Shown piece after piece: positions 50,401-56,174 of a DNA stretch of 64,000 bases. The position numbers were made by a program, and so were the translations under genes. The notes under the pieces were generated by a model, which searched no databases, was not told the DNA's origin, and worked only from the letters and a program-made list of their open reading frames with translations. How positions within the stretch are numbered: the stretch's first letter is position 1; each line of letters opens with the position of its first letter. Source of the DNA: Limnoperna fortunei (taxonomy: Eukaryota; Mollusca; Bivalvia; Mytilida; Modiolidae); contig OX104113.1 of NCBI GenBank assembly GCA_944474755.1, positions 59,478,074 to 59,542,073 of the forward strand, in the 5' to 3' direction.

Positions 50401-53400
50401 TTTAAATTAAGGTTGTCCCCTGGAAATTAAGGTTTTCCCTAGGAGATTAAGTTTTTCCCGCGGAGATTAAGGTTTTTTGTTGATTGGACCCCTGGGTCGG
50501 TTTTAAGCCCTCTGGCATTGTTGTTGATAACGATCATCAGTTACTCTGCATATACTGTTCTGTAGATGTATGACAATGGTTATAAATCTATATATTTATG
50601 TATAAAATTAATTCTTGTCGAAAATAAATATGTACGAAAATCCAAATGAACGTGAATGCATAAATTTCTATCAACCTTATTTCAGAAAAGGCGTGTATTT
50701 AAAAATTATTACTATACAAATTATTAAAATATAATTTTTCAAGTTACCGTTAAGTTATTATTTTTCCATTTGAAGATAGGTAGGTAAGAAATATAGAGCA
50801 ATCAATACACGGACCGAACTTGCAATACACATCCGCCATACTGTTTTGTTTACCTGTACAAAAATGAAAGGAATAAAGGACGGATCTTATCTTGGCTATA
50901 TCTGTATCTGTTTGGGTTACGTTGTAGTATCCAATACTGTCTTTTATACAACGGATATTTAATTATTTTATTAAATTAATTTTTTTATTCGCAGGTTTAT
51001 GGTAAGTTTATGGTATTCATAATATTGTTCAAAAAATCTAACATGTTGTTTCTTTTGCATTTTTAACCTTTCGTTGTTTTAGCTTTATATTTTTATACAT
51101 TTTTATTATTTAAACTTGTTATTATTACGTTGGGTTTCTAATGATTTTGTTTGTTATAAATGTCGATTTTATTTGTTTAATTGGAATGATGTTAATTTAA
51201 AAAAAAATTAAACGTGTTATTTGTTTTGCATTCATAAAAGTTCTTAGTTTTTACGTTATAAACATTTCTTTTTTGTTATATTTTAATTTTCTCAGAAATT
51301 TATTTTCAATGAAAAGCACGTTTTCGCCGTTTTCTGTTATTTTCTATTCAGCTTTTAATTGTTTCAATTTATAAGTTTGGTATTAAGGTTGTGCAAAATT
51401 TTTGAATTTTTTGTTTTTCTTGAACTGAAGTTAGCTAATCGATACTAATTTATTTAAAATTATTTCAACGCTTGAGACAAAAATGAATACATGACGCCAT
51501 TAACCTTAATGAAATCCCATACTCAGCTATTATGCCTTTCCGTCGAATATCAGCGGAAAACTCAAAGAATAATTGACTAATTAGAATATTATTCAAACAT
51601 CAATTTGACAGTAATTTCCAAATTGTAAATGTTAACATTTCTTCGTTTTTAGCTTCATGCAATTTTTTGTTCTTTTTTTTATTTTATATTTTATTTATGA
51701 ATGTGTTCGTGGTTTTAAGTAATTTAATTGCTTTATTATTATTATTTGAGAGGCAAATCAATTTAAATATTCTATTTGCAAACATTTGAATAATTAATAA
51801 AGTAGGAATTTTTGTACAATTCTTTTGATATAGCATCCGAAAAATTTAATGTTTATATATTATTTTTATTTTTTTGTATCATTGCATATCTGTTTGTCTT
51901 ATTTATTGTGATGTTCAGTTTTCTTTTTTTTTGACATATTAGATCATTTATCAACAATTATAAAATCAAAATGGTATATGCACTAAGGTTACTCTTGTGT
52001 CGAGAACACCTTGTGCAAATTAAAAACAAATTACATCAGAATAAAAAACTGTAATACATGATTCATATACATTAACTATAAAAGATGGAACCCACAAAAC
52101 ATTATTATCATACATATGTACAAGTGGTGCAGACAGTCTGTTCAGTGGTGTAACTTTGTTTGCTGTAATTTGAGGTACAGAAACATAGTAACAGCCACTG
52201 TCCACACATCTGTTTGGTTTACCAAACAGATTTAAGAATACAAGTTCATGCTTGACATCATTAATTAGCGCAAAGAAGAAAAACGCTATCTTCGCCAGGC
52301 ATCCATCTATAGAAACTACACATGCTTTTTCCCGTTGTTCTTCTTTCTCTATACTATCATCTCGTATCATGAAGATAGATTGTAATATGATCGACATGTG
52401 TTAATTTGTTTTTTTTTCCAGTTGCAAGAATTCGAACAGTTAAAAAGAAATAATATACATCTAATTATTTTAAAATACAGTTGCATCACAATCGTGATCA
52501 CAATGCCCACTATAGGTATTGCTCTGACGACCAAATATTGAATAACATTCAACATGCGCGGATTCAAAAAGGTGGAAGTTATTTTATTTTTTAATAATTG
52601 TACAATTCATAGAACAGCATTGAGAATCGTTCTTGAATACATAAAACCATAGATATATGCACGGAAACTGATGGCATGATACATAATGTCTTTGTGGTAA
52701 AAACGTACAATATAAATTCTCTTTCAACATATAGCTACTCCAAATTGGAAGAAATGGTACCGTGGATCAAATTTACGGTAAAGCTGTTCAAACTGCACAT
52801 TGTTATGCTAGCTGTGTTCTTTGAAAGCGATATATTGCTGATTTTGTTGAAACCCATCTGTATACGCAGTTAACGGAGACACATCCGAATTGAATGTTGG
52901 GTCGATCGGTACAAACATCTAACAACCTCATCAGGTGAGGTGATGCATTCTGGACTCCTTTTTATCACGGTGCCTTGTGGACGCTGATTCAGCCCCAACC
53001 CACCAATAATGTGCTACAATAAATAATATATGTAGTGGAACAATAACTACAGGGGCCTCGGTGGCCGAGTGGTCAAGGTAGTTCGTCTACTGTTGATCAC
53101 GTGGTCTGTCAACACTGAGATTGCGGGTTCGATTCTCACTGCAGGCAGGGTACACTCGACTCCAATCTTAATTGACAAGGATTGCCAGTTTTCCTACCGC
53201 AGGTCGGGGGTTTTCTCCGGGTACTCCGGCTTCCTCCCCCAATAAAAACTGGTCGCCATAATATAGCTGAAAGTGGCGTTAAACACCATCAAACAAACAA
53301 ACAAACAATAACGTCAAAACAAATACACAATCTAACAAGACATATAGTCCAATATTGTATTATTAATAGATAATGTACACAATATTTCTTCCGCAGAACA

Positions 53401-55278
53401 ATACTGCACAAAAAATTATGTGCTCTGTTGGAGTCCAAGGCATGCATTTTTCTGAAGGTTCTGAAAAAAAAACATAATAATTTGTATAACTTCATACTGG
53501 CGGGCAGGGGTACAAATGATGCACAATATGAATTCATACTTTCCATTCTCGCCTACAGGATTTATAGAGAATAAGGCCCAGATTAGTTACTTTTCTATGA
53601 GGACATTTTGTTTTAAATTACTTTGCCTTATTAATTCTTAATACAATAGAAAATATAAATATATACATATCTTTATACTTTATAAAGATATAACAATATT
53701 ATTTACGATACTTAGAGCATTAGCTATTTAATTATACCAAACCGGAGCTTCTTAAATTACGATGTAAAAATAAAACAGTATAAATGTGTTTTAAATGATT
53801 TAAAATGAATGTATTATTGCTTATAAATTGTAAATTGAAACAATTTAAAGCTTAATAGAAAATAACAGGAAACGGCGAAAACGTGCTTTTCATTGAAAAT
53901 AAATTTCTCTTAAATTAAAATATAACAAAAACTAAAAGTTTATAAAGTAAAAACTCATAACTAATAACACGTTTAATTTTTTGTTAACAATTACCATAAT
54001 TCGAATAAAAGAAATAAAAAAAATCATTAGAAACCCAACGTAATAATAACAAGTTTAAATAATAAAAATGTAAAAAAATATAAAGCTAACACAACGAAAG
54101 GTTAAAAATGCAAAAGAAACAACATGTTAGATTTTTTGAACAATAATATGAATACCATAAACTTACCATAAACCTGCGAATAAAAAAAAATTAATTTAAT
54201 AAAATAATTAAATATCCGTTGTATAAAAGACAGTATTGGATACTACAACGTAACCCAAACAGATACAGATATAGCCAAGATAAGATCCGTCCTTTATTCC
54301 TTTCATTTTTGTACAGGTAAACAAAACAGTATGGCGGATGTGTATTGCAAGTTCGGTCCGTGTATTGATTGCTCTATATTTCGTACCTACCTATCTTCAA
54401 ATGGAAAAATAATAACTTAACGGTAACTTGAAAAATTATATTTTAATAATTTGTATAGTAATAATTTTTAAATACACGCCTTTTCTGAAATAAGGTTGAT
54501 AGAAAATGCATTCACGTTCATTCGGATTTTCGTACATATTTATTTTCGACAAGAATTAATTTTATACATAAATATATAGATTTATAACCATTGTCATACA
54601 TCTACAGAACAATATATGCAGAGTAACTGATGATCGTTATCAACAACAATGCCAGAGGGCTTAAAACCGACCCAGGGGTCCAATCAACAAAAAACCTTAA
54701 TCTCCGCGGGAAAACCTTAATCTCCGAGGGAAAACCTTAATTTCCAGGGGACAACCTTAATTTAAAAAACCAACACTTAATTTTATCGGGACTCCTTAAA
54801 AAATTAAGGTTTTCCACCGGAGATTAAGGTTTTCTGCGGGAATTAAGGTTTTGGTGTTTGTAGTGGTGGCCGAGTGGTCAAGGTAGTTCGTCTACTATTG
54901 ATCACGTGGTCTGTCAACACTGAGATTGCGGGTTCGATTCTTACTGCAGGCAGGGTGTACTCGACTCCAATCTTAATTGACAAGGATTGCCAGTTTTCCT
55001 ACCGCAGGTCAGGGGTTCTCTCCGGGTACTCTGGCTTCCTCCCCAATAAAAACTGGACCCCATGAAATAGCTGAAAAATTGCTGAAAGTGGCGTTAAAAC
55101 ACCATTCAAACAAAAAACAAAAGCTAACTTAGCTTTTTTTCTCTTTTTCTATGCATGTTATATAGGTGTTGTGTACCTGTTTGGAAAAGTGTGGATTGAG
55201 TCTGCAAAAGCACATGTCAGCTGTTGTGTAATTGTCAAAAACATTGAGAGAAGAATTTATGTTCTTCCTAGGCCGACA
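29312..55278 (+). CDS. POLA1: DNA polymerase alpha catalytic subunit, 5' half, nine exons (partial)
   Basis: This is the B-family polymerase that extends RNA primers with DNA in the nuclear Pol alpha-primase complex. Nine exons with AG acceptors and GT donors join in frame (29312-29424, 29779-29875, 30642-30716, 32219-32340, 40247-40371, 44033-44262, 44590-44704, 46240-46424, 55166-55278) and encode about 390 residues. Family signatures, recognised from animal POLA1: a basic KLKK segment, [20 protein letters not shown] across exons 2-3, NIKSMF in exon 4, LLGDLMADL in exon 5, [10 protein letters not shown] and [11 protein letters not shown] in exon 8, and [12 protein letters not shown] in exon 9. 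These cover the flexible N-terminal region and the start of the folded N-terminal/exonuclease-like domain; polymerase motifs A-C lie beyond the window. LLGDLMADL sits where other Pol alpha proteins carry an AND-1/Ctf4-binding motif (inference). The initiator exon is not identified. Exons look intact and under constraint, so the gene is probably functional despite intron insertions. Confidence 0.95.
29779..29875 (+). CDS. POLA1: POLA1 exon
   Basis: The acceptor is attgtag and the donor g/gtaaat (phase 1). It encodes [20 protein letters not shown] followed by [12 protein letters not shown], the most conserved block of the Pol alpha N-terminus. Confidence 0.95.
30642..30716 (+). CDS. POLA1: POLA1 exon
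   Basis: The acceptor is ttttctag and the donor a/gtatgt. It completes DDDG and encodes [16 protein letters not shown], directly matching the conserved block that follows the previous exon. Confidence 0.95.
31221..31249. repeat. Poly-G run in POLA1 intron 3
   Basis: About 20 consecutive G residues follow gaaacaaagtt. The length may be unstable or a consensus artefact. The rest of intron 3 is AT-rich with nothing recognised. Confidence 0.8.
32219..32340 (+). CDS. POLA1: POLA1 exon
   Basis: The acceptor is attttaag and the donor gag/gtgatg (phase 0). It encodes a lysine-rich stretch, then [20 protein letters not shown] is conserved in animal POLA1. Confidence 0.92.
32452..33381. mobile_element. 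hAT-like element I in POLA1 intron 4
   Basis: Ends are CAGGGCTCGCGTTGG and, reverse-complemented, CAGGGCTCACGCTGG; TSD CTTGTT lies at 32446-32451 and 33382-33387. The left end carries gggcgactcg/cgaagtgaagtcgccct motifs, the right end cacttctccctg and agaagtgacttctccct motifs. It is the same architecture as element G, inverted. No coding region recognised. Confidence 0.82.
33790..33985 (+). repeat. Old SINE copy (tRNA-headed family), 3' two-thirds
   Basis: It matches the full SINE at 53051 from the box-B region on: cttaattgaaaggattgccag, ggttttcaccaggtacccc, aaattgctgaaagtggtgtt. It is highly diverged and has no head. Confidence 0.75.
34817..35174 (+). mobile_element. Helentron-like 5' end, ATACCCC family, interrupted
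   Basis: After ttttt it starts ATACCCCACCACCACACAAA with the inverse gggggtat downstream, then gtccatccgtctgtacgt and two tandem-related units (gtaacttgaaaac.tttcaacaga). It is cut by the GTCTCGCC-family element starting at 35175. Its 3' end was not located. Confidence 0.6.
35812..37233 (+). mobile_element. Helentron-like element, AGCTCACC family, copy 3, with eight ~165-bp units
   Basis: It starts AGCTCACCTTACCC after a T-run and ends aggtgagcgatacaggctc, ttaa, gagcct, CTGG, T. The core is a tandem array: units beginning ttcttctctgaaacc at about 35907, 36066, 36231, 36401, 36567, 36730, 36897 and 37063. It is inserted in the T-run of a 146-bp satellite unit, so neighbouring satellite units show the empty site. 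Several 60-94 codon frames here are repeat artefacts. Confidence 0.82.
37613..39391 (+). mobile_element. Helentron-like element, GTCTCGCC family, inner copy
   Basis: The 5' end is GTCTCGCCTGCAACGAAAGT with the inverse ggcgagac closing a hairpin. The 3' end is ggcgagacgtttttct, then the GTGTCCACAC hairpin, then TTG before T. The core is a 146-bp tandem array; gtaggtgtcac starts at 37911, 38057, 38203 and 38349 (there gaaggtgtcac). A hAT element is inserted at 38645-39026. No coding capacity: a 94-codon frame here recurs in other copies as part of the repeat head. Confidence 0.85.
38645..39026. mobile_element. hAT MITE with perfect 8-bp TSD
   Basis: Ends are TAGGGGTTTAACG..CGTTTCACCCCTA, with TSD TCTGGTAG at 38637-38644 and 39027-39034. 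It is inserted in a 146-bp satellite unit whose neighbours show the empty site. The interior has gtatcgta/acgatac repeats. TAGGGGT..ACCCCTA ends and an 8-bp TSD are classic hAT (Ac-like) features. Confidence 0.93.
39430..39810 (+). repeat. SINE-like repeat A, copy in POLA1 intron 4
   Basis: It runs from ggttcccagtgctcgacc to a tail of aatcaatcaatc. It has the same 3' end (tatagctgaaatactgctcg) as the copy at 15474-15881, but lies in the opposite orientation in the window. It sits just outside the end of a Helentron-like element. A matching TSD was not clear. Confidence 0.75.
40247..40371 (+). CDS. POLA1: POLA1 exon with LLGDL motif
   Basis: The acceptor is aattacag and the donor aa/gtatgc (phase 2). 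It encodes [18 protein letters not shown] and then [17 protein letters not shown]. It is contiguous in the protein with the previous exon although the intron between them is 7.9 kb, swollen by Helentron-like insertions. Confidence 0.93.
40453..40620. repeat. 85-bp tandem duplication in POLA1 intron 5
   Basis: Two copies beginning caaattctcctgtttttatg (40453 and 40538) are nearly identical, differing by small indels in A-runs. This is a recent local duplication about 80 bp past the exon donor. Confidence 0.9.
40997..42243 (+). mobile_element. Helentron-like element, GTCTCGCC family, third copy (POLA1 intron 5)
   Basis: The 5' end GTCTCGCCTGCGACGAAAGT follows attttt. The 3' end is ggggagacgtttttct, GTGTCCACAC, TTG, then T. 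It contains about seven 146-bp units (cctgaccttgacctcaattt..). It lacks a TSD, as expected for Helitron-like insertion. Confidence 0.85.
42977..43842. mobile_element. hAT-like MITE H, copy 2, in POLA1 intron 5
   Basis: Ends are CAGGGGCTGCTCTGG..GTGTGGCCCCTG, with a perfect 6-bp TSD CTTTAA at 42971-42976 and 43843-43848. It has the same orientation and layout as the copy at 27659. Non-coding. Confidence 0.85.
44033..44262 (+). CDS. POLA1: POLA1 exon
   Basis: The acceptor is attcccag and the donor g/gtatga (phase 1). It encodes [12 protein letters not shown] and a proline- and serine-rich linker ending in [17 protein letters not shown]. This is the poorly conserved, probably disordered linker; the assignment rests on position, phase and the PNPF-like start. 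Confidence 0.85.
44437..44545 (+). repeat. Old SINE fragment in POLA1 intron 6
   Basis: It holds the 3' domain only: ggttttctcctggtacttc, caataaaaactgg, gatatagctgaaaatttgc, then a short tail. It is diverged relative to the copies in the CACTA region. Confidence 0.8.
44590..44704 (+). CDS. POLA1: POLA1 exon
   Basis: The acceptor is attatag and the donor at/gtatgt (phase 2). It encodes an acidic stretch ([15 protein letters not shown]) and VKVKEEKEE. Its acidic MEF/DFDE-like character matches the same part of vertebrate POLA1. Confidence 0.85.
44997..46108 (+). mobile_element. Helentron-like element, GTCTCGCC family, fourth copy (POLA1 intron 7)
   Basis: It has the same head (GTCTCGCCTGCGACGAAAGT after a T-rich site) and the same tail (ggcgagacgtttttct, GTGTCCACAC, TTG, T), with about six 146-bp units. 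It ends about 130 bp before the next POLA1 exon. Confidence 0.85.
46240..46424 (+). CDS. POLA1: POLA1 exon, start of folded N-terminal domain
   Basis: The acceptor is tttgtttag and the donor g/gtaagt (phase 1). It encodes [12 protein letters not shown], then [10 protein letters not shown] and [15 protein letters not shown], strongly conserved in Pol alpha. Confidence 0.95.
46603..47063 (+). repeat. 461-bp direct duplication, copy 1
   Basis: It begins taggtagcacagtagtaaat and ends actactgttatgcct. It is about 97% identical to 49737-50198, in the same orientation, both in POLA1 intron 8. Whether this is a segmental duplication or an unknown mobile element is open: no TIR, tail or TSD was seen. 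Confidence 0.9.
47774..49200 (+). mobile_element. Helentron-like element, ATGCCCCC family, with 167-bp tandem core
   Basis: The 5' end ATGCCCCCGCGACGACATGT..cggggggcat follows a T-run and is a hairpin. The 3' end has inverted gggggcat, then the hairpin gtgtcc catg gacac, then acactcttc. The core has about eight units of 167 bp starting aaatttccgtcaagcttttc (48192, 48359, 48526, 48693, 48860, 49027). (GTCC)n and (GTAC)n simple sequence follows the head. Frames here are repeat by-products. Confidence 0.85.
49737..50198 (+). repeat. 461-bp direct duplication, copy 2
   Basis: This is the partner of 46603-47063. Differences are few and mostly single-base, plus a short changed stretch near its middle (aacatttaaaaaa versus ccgttgaaaaaa). 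It lies about 540 bp after a Helentron-like element. Confidence 0.9.
52020..52397 (-). CDS. Unidentified 125-codon frame in CACTA copy 2 central segment
   Basis: The minus-strand frame reads [49 protein letters not shown] residues, then [20 protein letters not shown] and LWVPSFIVN before a stop. Its composition is protein-like and differs from the flanks. The first nine residues (MSIILQSIF) belong to sequence shared with copy 1; the remainder is unique to copy 2. It may be the 3' exon of the element's transposase or accessory protein, or a captured exon; family not recognised. Confidence 0.4.
   Translation of the reverse strand: MSIILQSIFMIRDDSIEKEEQREKACVVSIDGCLAKIAFFFFALINDVKHELVFLNLFGKPNRCVDSGCYYVSVPQITANKVTPLNRLSAPLVHMYDNNVLWVPSFIVNVYESCITVFYSDVICF
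53051..53303 (+). mobile_element. tRNA-headed SINE, full copy nested in CACTA copy 2
   Basis: It runs from aggggcctcggtggccgagt through box B gggttcgattc to gctgaaagtggcgttaaaca and a (CAAA)n tail. The TSD is AACAATAACTAC (53039-53050) against AACAATAACGTC (53304-53315). CACTA copy 1 shows the empty site (near 22320 on the other strand). It is about 95% identical to the split SINE. Confidence 0.92.
55166..55278 (+). CDS. POLA1: POLA1 exon (last in window)
   Basis: The acceptor is gttatatag and the donor aca/gtaagt (phase 0). It encodes [20 protein letters not shown] and [17 protein letters not shown], near-identical to animal POLA1. The acceptor lies only about 30 bp downstream of a SINE target-site duplication. 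The next exon was not found before 64000. Confidence 0.95.
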
Positions 55279-56174
55279 GTAAGTAGTATCCTCCTTCCTT
55301 TGGCAATTATTCTTTATTAGAGTTAACACAATATTAAATAGAGTTCTTTTGTGTTAAATTATAAATGATATACTTTTAAATGTGCTGTTTTTTAATACTT
55401 ATTATACTGTATATATTGGCTGTATTATTTATATTGTGCATGCAGACATTTTAAGGAAAAAAGGTACATGTAAATCTTAAAATTAAACCAAACTACTTTC
55501 TAGTCTTGGTCAGCCCAGAGGAAGACATTTTTGTTAAAAATCAACAATCCCTTATAAGAATTGACATTTCATATTACATAAACAGGAAATGAAAAATATA
55601 GATTGGTGTGGACTTATTTATTTAATGAAAAATTATTAAATGCAATGTATATTCATTAAAAAAATATACTGATTTGATCATTTTAAATATAATTTTTCAT
55701 TATATTTTTGTGTGACCTTTGATGGGTTCAGTCAATATGATTGATTTTTTTAAAAAGAGCCAATTAAGTTTTGTTTTAAATCATTGATTAACAATGTACA
55801 TGCCTATTATTATTGCTGTGCATTTACACCCTTCCTCTTCTACCTATGACCTGTTGACATCAGTATTTTATTTGTGCAAAAAATCTGTTTATCAGGTTGA
55901 CAATAAATGTAAACATTTTCAGCTCTGGGAACCAAATTATAAAAGAATACATCAGTGATACTTGTAGGATTTTTTTATGCTGAGTCCTGGACTCTTCACG
56001 TTTGAAAATGGCGAGTCCCAAAAATTTTCACGAGTCCCACATATCGCAGAGGAGTCCAGCTAATCATATCATGCAAACAACTGTTTTCTTTGATGACCGA
56101 AACTTTCAATGTCTTTTTATAAAAAAAAATGTGGCTTACTAGTATGTTTTATGCCATGCTATTGTACATTAGTA
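55279..56174. other. POLA1 intron 9, left part
   Basis: AT-rich intron. At 55982-56062 repeated gagtcc/ggactc phrases (ctgagtcctggactc, gcgagtccc, cgagtccc, gaggagtccag) look like a subterminal-repeat end of another TIR element. A possible partner is gagtcttacctag near 59193, on the far side of the Tigger element, but no TSD was found. Confidence 0.4.

Larger units (their letters stand above)
50302..54865 (-). mobile_element. CACTA (EnSpm)-type element copy 2, 4.56 kb
   Basis: Ends are the same as copy 1 (CACTACAAACACC) with TSD GTG (50299-50301 and 54866-54868); removal restores the SINE head exactly. It lies inverted relative to copy 1. Inverted arms are about 1.05 kb (50302-51382 and 53822-54865). 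It is close to copy 1 along shared parts, but carries a different central segment (about 51920-52378). It also holds a nested SINE at 53051-53303. Confidence 0.88.
50289..55122 (+). mobile_element. tRNA-headed SINE split by CACTA copy 2
   Basis: The two halves (50289-50301 and 54869-55122) rejoin as ggggcctcggtggccgagtg. The tRNA-like head has box A (tggccgagtggtcaagg) and box B (gggttcgattc). The 3' domain is ggttctctccgggtactctg.. with cctccccaataaaaactgg and gctgaaagtggcgttaaaac, then a CAAA-rich tail. A 12-bp TSD GCTAACTTAGCT lies at 50277-50288 and 55123-55134. It is similar to molluscan V-SINEs (RUDI-like; recollection). The right TSD ends about 30 bp before the POLA1 exon 9 acceptor. 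Confidence 0.88.

Noticed and set aside
53051..53130. tRNA gene
   Set aside because: Boxes A and B are present, but the cloverleaf is not completed and the sequence continues into a SINE body with a tail and target duplication.
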